37,275 nt of DNA, taken from positions 1-37,275 of the forward strand of contig JAFATA010000018.1 of the NCBI GenBank assembly GCA_019244165.1. Direction: 5' to 3'. Shown piece after piece: positions 8,548 to 16,068 of the stretch. The translations under genes and the position numbers were made by a program. Below the pieces are notes generated by a model. That model saw only the letters and a list, made by a program, of their open reading frames with translations. It was not told where the DNA came from and searched no databases. This DNA is from Pseudonocardiales bacterium (lineage in GTDB: Bacteria; Actinomycetota; Actinomycetes; Mycobacteriales; Pseudonocardiaceae). Position 1 is the first letter of the stretch; each line of letters starts with the position of its first letter.

Positions 8548-9040
8548 GCCACTGCGAGCCCGGGGACAACACCGCTGCCGCTGAGGGACCGGTATCTGCG
8601 GCCGGAGTGAGGAAGCCCTGCTCATCGCGGGTCCACTGACGTCCGCTGCTGTCTAAGAACTCGATCTCGACCGGCTCGGGTGAGTAGTAGGTCTTCAGCC
8701 ATTCCCGGGGCGCCGGGCGCTGCACCGTCTGCCCGGGCGGAACGAGGCCGATGAACTCAGCTTCGTGGGCGCCCTCCTCCGGCGTGGGCAGGGACACCTC
8801 GTAGATGGGCATCTCGCTGGCGTTATGGACGTGAAACAGCAGCTCTCGGCCGCCGTAGGTGGTGGCGTGCGCTTCTATCCAGGCGCTGACCTTGATCGCC
8901 TGCTGGCGGCGTTCCTCTTCCGCGCGGGCCTCTTCGCGTCGGTGTTCCTTGCGCAGCAGCACGAACCCGACCACGAACGCACCCACGGTGCCCACCGCTG
9001 ACAGTGCTTCCACGATGACGGGAATCCATGCATTTGGCAC
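8480..9040 (-). CDS. Membrane-anchored protein of unknown function
   Basis: The 186-aa product is called from GTG 9040, 7 bp after the stop of the Nudix gene; the frame is open to 9079. The N-terminal 5-30 residues are a single membrane span (VIVEALSAVGTVGAFVVGFV) followed by a charged, Arg/Glu-rich helix, then a globular part with LLFHVHNASEMPIYEVSL, which suggests a beta-sandwich. Such one-span proteins occur in actinomycete mobile elements with no assigned role. It is in an operon with the Nudix and XRE genes. The convergent overlap with the HD gene means its C-terminal tail is antisense to that gene's end. Confidence 0.55.
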   Translation of the reverse strand: MPNAWIPVIVEALSAVGTVGAFVVGFVLLRKEHRREEARAEEERRQQAIKVSAWIEAHATTYGGRELLFHVHNASEMPIYEVSLPTPEEGAHEAEFIGLVPPGQTVQRPAPREWLKTYYSPEPVEIEFLDSSGRQWTRDEQGFLTPAADTGPSAAAVLSPGSQWLRVLRGRRRSQPSAGTGSGPLG

Positions 9041-9047
9041 GTCACAC

Positions 9048-9521
9048 TCAGCCGAGGTAGGGCGCGTGCCTGCCCTCAAGGAAGTGCTGGACCCGCAGCC
9101 TCATCGACCGGTCCATCCGCAGGTCGCCGACGACCGACCGGGGCACCCACCCGACTTCCCGAGTCTCGCTGCTCGGCCTCGGCTGCCCACCGGTCGGCCG
9201 CGCGAGGAACACGACCGAGAACTCCTGGCGCACCTCACCGTCGCTCGTGTAGAGGATGACGTGCTTCGGGTCGGTGTAGATACCGACCAAACCCGTCACG
9301 CGACAATCAATGCCGGTCTCTTCCTTCGTCTCCCGCACAGCCGTATCGATCAACGACTCGCCCAGATCCATCGCCCCGCCCGGCAACGCCCAGTTGTCAT
9401 TATCACTCCGGTGGATCATCAACAAGTCACCGTCGTCGTTGACCACGACGACGTTCGCGGACGGGACGAGACTGTTCGCGCCCGGAGCGTCCGGATCGTC
9501 GTAGTAGTCGACTCGCGCCAT
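9048..9521 (-). CDS. Nudix hydrolase (Pif-like)
   Basis: The 157-aa product starts at ATG 9521 behind GAAGGAAAGG. The Nudix box GxxxxxExxxxxxxREUxEExGU is complete: GAMDLGESLIDTAVRE followed by TKEETGI, with the flanking strands LLMIHRSDNDNWALPGG and EVGWVP. Nudix enzymes cleave nucleoside diphosphate derivatives. On pSAM2 a Nudix protein, Pif, blocks redundant transfer into cells that already hold the element, and the gene's position between an XRE regulator and a membrane protein in a tra-bearing element fits that role. The role is inferred from context, not sequence. Confidence 0.85.
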   Translation of the reverse strand: MARVDYYDDPDAPGANSLVPSANVVVVNDDGDLLMIHRSDNDNWALPGGAMDLGESLIDTAVRETKEETGIDCRVTGLVGIYTDPKHVILYTSDGEVRQEFSVVFLARPTGGQPRPSSETREVGWVPRSVVGDLRMDRSMRLRVQHFLEGRHAPYLG

Positions 9522-9561
9522 GCCCCAGTGACCCTTTCCTTCGTCCTGCTGTGTTGCCTGG

Positions 9562-10296
9562 CTAGGTGAGCGGAAGCGCCTCGGACCACACTCGCTCGAA
9601 GCTCTCCAGGTAGGTGGTGACCATCGTGCCGCCGGCCACCTGACGCAGATGCATGACGGGCGCCTGCGATGCCGGGAAACCGTAAACGTGCGAGTTGACC
9701 AGCAGCTCCCCGTCCGCACGATAGATCGAGTTGTAGAGCACGGTCGAATGCAACCGGATCTCCACTCCACCAACCCCGCGCAGCGGCTGGTATAGCACAA
9801 TCGCATTGCGGATCTTCGATGCCAACGCATCACCGATCCCCTCCAGCGCACCCCGAGCGGCCACCTCGGCGGAATCCGGATCCCCCAGCAGGATGCGGAC
9901 TTTCACCCCTTGCGCAGCCTTGGCCCGGAACAAGGCAAGCAGCCCCGGATCATCAACGATGAACATCCCGCTATAAACCAGGATACCGATCTCTTCCTCG
10001 GCCGAGTCGAACAGCTGTCCCCAGATATCCCGGGGGACAGCCCAGCGATGCGGGTAGAGGACCAGGATCTCGCTCTCTGACGCGGACGCGACCTGCTCCG
10101 CCGCCAAGGCACCCGGCCACAGGTACGCCTCATCGACCCCGAGCCTGTTCGCCACCCGGTACCGGTGCCGCCGGTAGGGAATCCGGCCCCTGATCCACCG
10201 CTCAATCGTCTTCGGGTCCACGCCCACGAGCTCGGCCAACTCATTCGGGGTCACCCCCCGTTGCAACAGCGCCGCCCGGAGCCTCTCGTTCGCCAT
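9562..10296 (-). CDS. XRE regulator with C-terminal PLD-like (DUF5919-type) domain, second copy
   Basis: The 244-aa product starts at ATG 10296. The HTH (LRAALLQRGVTPNELAELVG followed by VDPKTIERWIRG) is followed by the same C-terminal domain as the 6667-7404 paralogue: IGILVYSGMFI, VKVRILLGDPDS, IRLHSTVLYNSIYRADGE and TTYLESFERVW. The two proteins share this layout from end to end and probably recognise related sites, since both promoters contain CGTCCC boxes. It is the first gene of the minus-strand operon XRE-Nudix-membrane protein and diverges from the tra operon. It likely controls both directions. Confidence 0.78.
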   Translation of the reverse strand: MANERLRAALLQRGVTPNELAELVGVDPKTIERWIRGRIPYRRHRYRVANRLGVDEAYLWPGALAAEQVASASESEILVLYPHRWAVPRDIWGQLFDSAEEEIGILVYSGMFIVDDPGLLALFRAKAAQGVKVRILLGDPDSAEVAARGALEGIGDALASKIRNAIVLYQPLRGVGGVEIRLHSTVLYNSIYRADGELLVNSHVYGFPASQAPVMHLRQVAGGTMVTTYLESFERVWSEALPLT

Positions 10297-10333
10297 CCCA
10301 CCGTGCCTGCTCGGTTAGCCACGGGCCAGTAGT

Positions 10334-10388
10334 CGTCCCGAAGGCGTCCCAGGGACGTCCCGGGGCGGAACTCACCGTACTGGGGACG
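10334..10388. promoter_or_regulatory. Putative operator: three CGTCCC direct repeats 11 bp apart, plus an inverted copy
   Basis: CGTCCC is found at 10334-10339, 10345-10350 and 10356-10361, exactly one helical turn apart, and GGGACG (the complement) at 10383-10388. The site lies between the divergent XRE gene (start 10296) and the tra operon. The phasing suggests cooperative binding of a regulator along one DNA face. Confidence 0.55.
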
Positions 10389-10449
10389 TCGTCGCCAGAT
10401 CCCACCGCATGGTCACCCCGTCACCACGCTCTGGCGGAACCTCTTCGGC

Positions 10450-10785
10450 ATGTCAAGCACACCTCATCCCGCTAGCCACTCAGACAGCAGCGACAGCCTG
10501 ACCAGCACCGAGCGAAAGGAGTTCGCCATCAACCCAAACAGCGCCAACAGTCACCCCGAAGCCGACCACGGGGACGAGCAAGCCACCGCGTCGCACCCAG
10601 ACGACCCTCGTTGCCTGTGCGGTGCGCTCGCCGACCCGGGCGGCCTGTGCCGCAAGTGCCAGGCGCGCGCCACATGGCAGCGCCGACGGGCCAACCGGGA
10701 ACGCCGCACCGCCGAGCGTGGGTCCCCTTCTCGCCGGACGACTCAAGGCTCAAGCCGTCCTCAAGACCGCCGTCCCGGCCGCTGA
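10450..10785 (+). CDS. Small zinc-ribbon-like protein of the tra operon
   Basis: The frame from ATG 10450 gives 111 aa. Its centre has CLCGALADPGGLCRKCQARA, a CxC...CxxC zinc-ribbon-like motif, followed by an Arg-rich tail (QRRRANRERR). Proteins of this type sit upstream of FtsK/tra genes in actinomycete integrative elements. The start is uncertain: AAAGGAG at 10515-10521 is perfectly placed (6 bp) for an ATC codon at 10528, and the residues before it look non-conserved, so the true protein may be 85 aa. Function is unknown; nucleic-acid binding is plausible. Confidence 0.6.
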   Translation: MSSTPHPASHSDSSDSLTSTERKEFAINPNSANSHPEADHGDEQATASHPDDPRCLCGALADPGGLCRKCQARATWQRRRANRERRTAERGSPSRRTTQGSSRPQDRRPGR

Positions 10786-10842
10786 CCCGCTCCCCGCTCA
10801 CTTCGCGTGCCCCCTCCCCTCGGCCGAAAGGAGATCTCCCTA

Positions 10843-11037
10843 TTGATCCTGTCTGTTTCCCTTGTCCTCCTGTTGGGCGTGCTGCTCTGGTTCCTTCTCC
10901 GCTTCGCTGCCCTGCGCGGCTGGCACGCCCTTCTCTGCATCCTGTTCGGCTTCTCCCTCGCCTCCACCCCACTCGCGCCCTACATCCAGACCGGCTGCCA
11001 CGCCCTCGCGCGGATCGTCGCCGGAATCGGGTTCTGA
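10843..11037 (+). CDS. 64-aa two-span membrane protein of the tra operon
   Basis: Called from TTG 10843, preceded by GAAAGGAG at 10826-10833. The product has a first hydrophobic segment (ILSVSLVLLLGVLLWFLL), a short basic turn with RGW, and a second segment (ALLCILFGFSLAS), ending in a short amphipathic tail. Small hydrophobic proteins of this size are common next to the translocase in pSAM2-like elements, where Spd proteins take part in spreading between hyphal compartments. A similar function is possible but not shown by sequence. Confidence 0.6.
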   Translation: MILSVSLVLLLGVLLWFLLRFAALRGWHALLCILFGFSLASTPLAPYIQTGCHALARIVAGIGF

Positions 11038-11096
11038 CCAACCCAGCACAAAGCCGATTGCCCTGTCCCCCCGCGAAAGGAGACCCAGACATACCG

Positions 11097-11378
11097 ATGA
11101 CACCCCACACCACAGACGCCATGCTCGAATTCGCCCGGCTGCGTCCCGCGCTCGGCTCGCTCCGGATGCGCTACGCCAACCTGCTCGCCGCCGCCCGCGC
11201 CACTCTCACCGCCACACGTGACGGCGACGCCAACCCACTCGCCTACCTCATCGATGAACTCGCCGCGCAAGGCCAGCTCCCACCGGCCGAGACGGGCTCA
11301 CCGATCCTCGATGCCGACGAACTCACCGCGTGGCACCGGATGAGCTTCGACTCGGCCGACGGTCGGGACCAGCGATGA
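11097..11378 (+). CDS. 93-aa hypothetical protein coupled to the translocase gene
   Basis: ATG 11097 follows GAAAGGAGACC at about 11080. The product is mostly helical (FARLRPALGSLRMRYANLLA), without recognised domains. Its stop overlaps the start of the FtsK-like gene (ATGA at 11375-11378), so the two are translationally coupled. Proteins of this kind are regularly found just before the translocase in actinomycete integrative elements; the role is unknown. Confidence 0.7.
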   Translation: MTPHTTDAMLEFARLRPALGSLRMRYANLLAAARATLTATRDGDANPLAYLIDELAAQGQLPPAETGSPILDADELTAWHRMSFDSADGRDQR

Positions 11379-13195
11379 ACCGGCGCACCCGGCGCGCCCG
11401 GCGCCGGCTACGCCGGGGTGATGCCTGCCGTGAACCGCTGCTGCTTCTCGCCGAGGACCGCTACCCCGGGGAATCCCTCGAAGCACTCGCCCACTGCGTC
11501 TACCGCTACCGCTCCGAACTCGCCCCGCCAGCACTGGCCAGCATGCTCGCCCTCACCGGCATGGTGCTGCACAGCCGCTTACCCCACACGGCACCCCTCG
11601 CCGCCGCGCTCACCGCGGTATGGGCGGCCGGACTGTCGCGACCGGAAATCGTCCCGGACATGCGCCGGATCGAACGCGTCTACGCCATCACCATCACGAT
11701 CACGGCCGGGCTGTGGCTGACGTTCGCCACCGCCCGCGGACCCGGCGCGGAACCCCTGCCCTTCCTCCTCATCGCCGGCACGATCGCCGGCGGGCTGCCC
11801 TGGTGGGCGCACCGGCGCCGCCGAGCCAAAGTCCGCGTCGAGCGAACGCTCGACGCCTGGCCCGACATCGCCGAGGCGATCGGGCTGCCCGGCTCCCGCG
11901 TCATGTCCGCGGTGGTCGACCTGTGGGGCTGGCGAGCCCGGATCGGCCTGCGTCGCGGGCAGACCGTCAGCGACCTGGTGAGTCGCGTTCCTGCGCTGGA
12001 ATCCGGGCTCGGCACTCGTCCCGGCGCAGTTCGGGTAGAGCCCGATCCCGACCGCGCGGACCGCGCCCTGATCCGCGTTCTGCACGCCGACCCGCACGCC
12101 CGCGCCATCCCCTACCCCACCGAGCAGGACGACCAGCCGACCGCCAGCATCACCCACCCGATACCGCTTGGCCTGTTCGAAGACGCCCGACCGGTCACGC
12201 TCACCCTGACCCACCGACACGGCCTGCTCGGCGGGGTCGCAGGCGCTGGCAAGAGCGGTGTCCTCAACGTCATCCTCGCCACCCTGACCGCCTGCCCTGA
12301 CGTCGTGCTGTGGGGCATCGACCTCAAGGGCGGCATGGAACTCCGGCCGTGGGCATCCTGCCTCAACCGACTCGCCACCACCGCCGCCGAGGCCACCGAC
12401 CTCCTCGCCGACGCCATGGCCATCCTCGACACCCGCGCGCGTCAGCTCACCCTGGATGGCTCCCGGCTTTGGCTACCCACCCCGACCGCGCCCGCGCTGG
12501 TGATCGTGATTGACGAGTACGCCGAACTGTCCGAGCAATCGCAAGCCGCGGTCGTCCACGCCGATTCCCTTGCCCGACGCGGACGAGCCGCCGCTGTGAC
12601 CCTGCTCGCCGCCACCCAGCGTCCGACCCAGAAAGCCATGGGCTCCGGTGCCGTCCGCTCCCAGATGGACATCCGGATCTGCCTGCGCGTCCGGGAACGC
12701 CGCGACGTCGACCTCATCCTCGGGCAAGGCATGCTCGCCGCAGGCTGGCACGCCCACACCCTCGACGCCCCCGGCAAGTTCCTCCTCTCCACCCCCGAAC
12801 ACCACATCCCCCGTCGCGCCCGCGCATACCTGCTCACCGACGACGACGTCTCCGCCATCTCCGCACGGCACCGATCGAACCGACCACTGCTCGACCCGCT
12901 CTCCCGCAACGCCGCAACCGACCACAACGCCGCCCATCTGGCACCGCCGGTCGTTCCCCCGACGACCGCTGACCAGCCGGAGCCGAACGACGATCCCCAT
13001 GTCGCGCTATGGCAAGCGCTCCGGCGGGCGCGCGATCACGGTCTGTCCGTGCGCGACCTCATGGCCGCCACCGGAATGGGCCGCACCTGGGTCTATGACC
13101 GGCTGCACGAGCACGCCACGGCCGGGCGCGCCGTGCAGGTGAGCCGCGGACGCTGGCTCGCCGCCAGCCACACCGATGACGGCGCGATGACCTGA
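11375..13195 (+). CDS. FtsK/SpoIIIE-type DNA translocase (TraB/TraSA-like)
   Basis: The 606-aa product is called from ATG 11375 because of the ATGA overlap. Hydrophobic segments near the N-terminus (around ITITITAGLWLTFA and LPFLLIAGTIAGGLPWW) anchor it in the membrane. Walker A is GGVAGAGKSG at about 285-294 and Walker B is LVIVIDEYAEL at about 374-384. The C-terminus ends with a winged-helix-like domain (VRDLMAATGMGRTWVYDRL) that in TraB proteins reads the clt repeats on the DNA. Such proteins move double-stranded DNA between mycelia in actinomycete conjugation. It shares architecture, but little sequence, with the translocase at 32618-34204 of the neighbouring element. Confidence 0.88.
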   Translation: MNRRTRRARRRLRRGDACREPLLLLAEDRYPGESLEALAHCVYRYRSELAPPALASMLALTGMVLHSRLPHTAPLAAALTAVWAAGLSRPEIVPDMRRIERVYAITITITAGLWLTFATARGPGAEPLPFLLIAGTIAGGLPWWAHRRRRAKVRVERTLDAWPDIAEAIGLPGSRVMSAVVDLWGWRARIGLRRGQTVSDLVSRVPALESGLGTRPGAVRVEPDPDRADRALIRVLHADPHARAIPYPTEQDDQPTASITHPIPLGLFEDARPVTLTLTHRHGLLGGVAGAGKSGVLNVILATLTACPDVVLWGIDLKGGMELRPWASCLNRLATTAAEATDLLADAMAILDTRARQLTLDGSRLWLPTPTAPALVIVIDEYAELSEQSQAAVVHADSLARRGRAAAVTLLAATQRPTQKAMGSGAVRSQMDIRICLRVRERRDVDLILGQGMLAAGWHAHTLDAPGKFLLSTPEHHIPRRARAYLLTDDDVSAISARHRSNRPLLDPLSRNAATDHNAAHLAPPVVPPTTADQPEPNDDPHVALWQALRRARDHGLSVRDLMAATGMGRTWVYDRLHEHATAGRAVQVSRGRWLAASHTDDGAMT

Positions 13196-13300
13196 CCGAT
13201 CGTCCGCGCGGACATCCGCAACAGATGCCCACCCACGCGCGCAGGCGCGCGAGCCACGGACGTTCACGCGGACGAACCCCACCGCTCTCCCACTGGCATG
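13196..13300. other. Palindrome-rich spacer after the translocase gene
   Basis: A perfect 12-bp palindrome GTCCGCGCGGAC lies at 13202-13213, followed by GC-rich inverted segments (ACGCGCGCAGGCGCGCG). It could be a terminator, or part of a clt/transfer site for the TraB-like protein; the sequence does not decide. Confidence 0.3.
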
Positions 13301-13533
13301 GAAGGAGGAACCAACCGATCAACCGACAGCGACGGCGACGCAACGCCGCCCCACCATCCCGACCGAAAGGACGACAACACCGGATCACCATCACAGGAAA
13401 CCCCAAACCCGACCCCGATCTGAATCTCATCGCACAAGCTCTGGTCGCTATTGGCCGCCACCTCGGCGCCAGCCGCCCGACGGTGACCACCGTGCAGCAG
13501 GCACAAGACCTGACAAGAAAGGAGAGCCACTGA
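13225..13533 (+). CDS. Small basic hypothetical protein, start uncertain
   Basis: The frame from ATG 13225 encodes 102 aa, but the best ribosome binding sites lie inside it: GAAGGAGG at 13301-13308 is 9 bp before an ATC codon at 13318, and GAAAGGACG precedes an ATC at 13384. The conserved-looking part is RITITGNPKPDPDLNLIAQA followed by LVAIGRHLG. The stop overlaps the next start (TGATG at 13531-13535). Function unknown; similar short proteins with a T-x-TG-x-P-x-PD motif occur after the translocase gene of related elements. Confidence 0.5.
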   Translation: MPTHARRRASHGRSRGRTPPLSHWHGRRNQPINRQRRRRNAAPPSRPKGRQHRITITGNPKPDPDLNLIAQALVAIGRHLGASRPTVTTVQQAQDLTRKESH

Positions 13534-13985
13534 TGAGCAGGGTGCTGATCGACTATGGCGATGCGGGCTACGCTCACGAGGGCTATGCGGCCCAGGTACT
13601 CGATGACGATTCGATCACCGGCACCTATAGCAAGGAGACTGGACCACGCATGATCGGCCAGGTTGTCGCCGCGTGTGATTGCGGATGGACCGGCACCACC
13701 CGCTACCCCCCCACAACGGGGCCTTTCGACCAGAATGCCGACCGCCTAGCACTCGCCGAGTGGGGGCACACCCACGTCAGGCCCACCCTGCGGCGCCTCC
13801 AGCGTGAGGAGCTTGACCGGCTCGGCGAGCACCTGCGGACTCTCGCCAGCTCCAGCGCCACACTCGCCCCTCATGCGGGCCTTGACCTGTTCGACCACGT
13901 GCTAGACGACCTGGCCCAGGCCACCACGTTAGTCCGCCAGCTGCGGCACACGAGCGCGAGGGAGGAACGGCGAGCGGCGAGCTAG
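13533..13985 (+). CDS. 150-aa hypothetical protein with CxCGW motif
   Basis: ATG 13533 follows AAAGGAGAG by a short spacer and overlaps the preceding stop by one base. The N-terminal half has beta-rich segments and AACDCGWTGTTRYPP, which may bind zinc together with another Cys or His but is incomplete on its own. The C-terminal half is two helices (LRRLQREELDRLGEHLRTLA). It is the last gene before the recombinase and belongs to the tra operon by spacing. Function not recognised. Confidence 0.7.
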   Translation: MSRVLIDYGDAGYAHEGYAAQVLDDDSITGTYSKETGPRMIGQVVAACDCGWTGTTRYPPTTGPFDQNADRLALAEWGHTHVRPTLRRLQREELDRLGEHLRTLASSSATLAPHAGLDLFDHVLDDLAQATTLVRQLRHTSAREERRAAS

Positions 13986-14064
13986 CCACCTCAGGATAAT
14001 GTGAACAAGCAGGCTATGTGCACAACTACGTCCGGCGCGAAGGTAGGGGAAGGGAGAACCGCAC

Positions 14065-15954
14065 GTGAAACAACAGCCGCAAGCCACTCGATCCGATGCC
14101 GTCGCCTATCTCCGCGTCTCATCACTCGGGCAGGTAGAGACGGATTTCGACCCCGAAGGAATCTCGCTTCCCGCCCAGCGTAAGGCCATCACCACGCGCG
14201 CGAAGGAGCTCGGTGCCGTCATCGTCAACGAGTTCACCGACCCCGGCAAATCCGCGAAATCCATCGAGCACCGCGCCGCCTTCCGGGAGATGATCGCCTA
14301 CCTCAAGGCCAACCGCAACGTTCGCTACGTCATCGTCTACGCCCTGTCCCGCTTCGCCCGCAACAGGTACGACGACGCCATCATGATGATGACGCTCGAA
14401 AAACTCGGCGTAACACTCATCTCCACCACAGAGAAGAATCTCGACGAAAGCCCCGCCGGACGCGCCATGCACGGCATGATCGCCGTCTTCAACGAATACC
14501 AAGTTCTGGTCTCCGGAGAAGACATCAAATACAAAATGGGCCAGAAAGCCAAAAACGGCGGCACACTCGGCGTAGCGAAGATCGGTTACAAGAACGTCCG
14601 CATCACCTACGAGGGCCGCGAGGTCCGCGCTATCGACATCGACCCCGAACGCGCCCCGTTCGTCACGATGGCCTTCGAGCTCTACGCCACCGGGAACTAC
14701 TCGTTCCACGAACTACGCAACGCCCTCACCGACGCCGGCCTGCGCACCAAGGGCAACCGCCGCTACGGCCCACGAGCGATCTCCCTCCACAGCCTCGGCA
14801 CCATGCTGCGCGACAGGTACTACCTCGGATTCGTCACCTACGACGGCATCGAATACCCCGGCCGACACAAGGCCCTCATCGACCCCGACCTCTTCGAGAG
14901 GGTACAGAAAGTACTCTACACCGAGCGCAACGCCGGAACCCGCGAACGCGTCCACGACCACTACCTCAAAGGCACCATCTGGTGCGCCCGATGCCACCGC
15001 CGACTCATCCTGCGACCCAGCACCAGCAAAACCGGCCAACGATACTTCTACTACATCTGCCGCGGAGTCCAAGAAGGTGACTGCGACCTACCCGCGCTAC
15101 CCCTCCACAAAGTCGAACACGCCGTCACCCAACACTACAACCACATCAGCATCTCCGAACAACACCGTAAAACACTCAAAACCCTTGCCGCAGCCGCAGC
15201 AGACGACTCCAAAGAGACAACAGCCAAGCTCCGCTCCTCCCTACGCGCACAACTCACCGAACTCGACCGCCAGGAAGACCGGTTCCTCGACCTCATCGGC
15301 GACCCCGAATGGCCACAAGACAAGATCAAAGCACGACTACAGAAGGTGAGGGAAGGCAAGCAACGCATCACCCACCAGCTCGAAGGCGCCATGGACGACC
15401 TCGAACCCGGCCGCGCCGTACTCCTCGCCGCCCTGGAACTCCTCGACCGACCGCGCGACCTCTACCACACAGCCACCGACGAGGCCCGCAAGATGCTCAA
15501 CAAGGCCATCTTCACCCGGCTCTACCTCGACAGCACCGACCGCCAGCCAACCGCCACCGCAGCGACACTCTCAGAACCCTTCGCCAGCCTCGTACACGCC
15601 ACCCGCGCCACCGGCCACACCAACAAACCATCGACCCTCGCAGCAGACGAGATCACCCCGAAACCGCTCGGCGAACTCCTCACCACCGCGCTCGCGGGTC
15701 AGAGTGCGAGTAAAGCCGCCATGGTGGAGCTGAGGGGAATCGAACCCCTGACCTTCTCGATGCGAACTCCCGGCACGGCGGTCAATAGAGGTTGTTTCCG
15801 CTCGTCACGGGCCGCTGGCGGATGCCTCGGGGCGGTGTTGGTCAGCCTCGTTGCTGTACTTCGCTGCTGTACCGCTGAGGACCGTACACGGGCCGGGACT
15901 AGTTGCGCGCGGGCGGCGCGGACCAGGCACGGGACCTGGTGTCGTGCCGGATAA
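14065..15954 (+). CDS. Large serine recombinase/integrase with C-terminus altered by an att site
   Basis: The frame from GTG 14065 (GGGAAGGGAG upstream) encodes 629 aa. The resolvase domain (about 10-160) has AYLRVSSLGQ with the nucleophile Ser19, and ALSRFARNRYDD with the catalytic arginines. The recombinase domain follows (about 185-290). A zinc ribbon (WCARCHRRL ... YYICRG) and a coiled-coil follow, as in large serine integrases. From codon 553 on (base 15721) the protein is read out of an antisense tRNA-Ala fragment (MVELRGIEPLTFSMRT), then 62 codons of the adjacent element. The reconstructed pre-insertion site would instead end at TAG 37234-37236. It may be the integrase of the block to its left; whether the new tail is tolerated is unknown. 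Confidence 0.85.
   Translation: MKQQPQATRSDAVAYLRVSSLGQVETDFDPEGISLPAQRKAITTRAKELGAVIVNEFTDPGKSAKSIEHRAAFREMIAYLKANRNVRYVIVYALSRFARNRYDDAIMMMTLEKLGVTLISTTEKNLDESPAGRAMHGMIAVFNEYQVLVSGEDIKYKMGQKAKNGGTLGVAKIGYKNVRITYEGREVRAIDIDPERAPFVTMAFELYATGNYSFHELRNALTDAGLRTKGNRRYGPRAISLHSLGTMLRDRYYLGFVTYDGIEYPGRHKALIDPDLFERVQKVLYTERNAGTRERVHDHYLKGTIWCARCHRRLILRPSTSKTGQRYFYYICRGVQEGDCDLPALPLHKVEHAVTQHYNHISISEQHRKTLKTLAAAAADDSKETTAKLRSSLRAQLTELDRQEDRFLDLIGDPEWPQDKIKARLQKVREGKQRITHQLEGAMDDLEPGRAVLLAALELLDRPRDLYHTATDEARKMLNKAIFTRLYLDSTDRQPTATAATLSEPFASLVHATRATGHTNKPSTLAADEITPKPLGELLTTALAGQSASKAAMVELRGIEPLTFSMRTPGTAVNRGCFRSSRAAGGCLGAVLVSLVAVLRCCTAEDRTRAGTSCARAARTRHGTWCRAG
15724..15767. repeat. attL core (tRNA-Ala 3'-half, 44-bp direct repeat)
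   Basis: Identical to 37141-37184. It represents the tRNA-Ala sequence from the anticodon loop to the discriminator base, on the minus strand, and is the displaced copy left when the AICE integrated. Confidence 0.92.
15852..15872. repeat. Putative integrase arm-type sites, left end
   Basis: TGCTGTAC occurs at 15852-15859 and 15865-15872, 13 bp apart. The same pair with the same 13-bp spacing is found at 37069-37089 inside the right end. Position and conservation suggest arm sites for the tyrosine integrase. Confidence 0.6.
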
Positions 15955-16068
15955 GGAAGTGAGATCAGGGGCGCACCCGCCCCCCTGATGAAGGCGGCCG
16001 AGGGCTGGTGTTGCGAGCACCGGCCCCCGGCCTTGATCCCCAACCCTGAACTGGAGGGTGGAAACCCG
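15898..16068 (+). ncRNA. Structured leader RNA, candidate cis-regulatory element (copy 1)
   Basis: Four successive hairpins precede the 187-aa gene: ACCAGG/CCTGGT (15922-15927 with 15935-15940), ATCAGGGG/CCCCTGAT (15964-15971 with 15982-15989), GGCTGGTG/CACCGGCC (about 16003-16025) and ACCCT/AGGGT (16043-16047 with 16055-16059). The last would occlude the Shine-Dalgarno GGAGGG at 16053-16058. A diverged copy at 21021-21186 keeps all four, with base changes that preserve pairing in the second. It looks like a cis-acting RNA controlling translation; the ligand or trigger is unknown. Confidence 0.5.

Larger units (their letters stand above)
6667..15723. mobile_element. Conjugative-element module with serine recombinase (left boundary not defined)
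   Basis: The block groups functions typical of actinomycete integrative conjugative elements: GntR repressor, Nudix (Pif-like), XRE regulators, small zinc-binding and membrane proteins, a TraB/FtsK-like translocase and, at the right end, a large serine recombinase that may be its integrase. No RepSA/RepAM/Prim-Pol replication gene is visible, so it may be transfer-competent but not self-replicating, or decayed. The left end could not be located: no second copy of the tRNA-Ala core was found to the left. The start given is simply the first clearly associated gene. Confidence 0.5.

Noticed and set aside
14122..14709. Minus-strand ORF of 195 codons
   Set aside because: Antisense shadow of the serine recombinase; composition follows from GC3 bias.
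15721..15770. Peptide MVELRGIEPLTFSMRT as a protein domain
   Set aside because: It is the translation of an antisense tRNA-Ala 3' half, not a domain; the nucleotide repeat at 37141 shows this.
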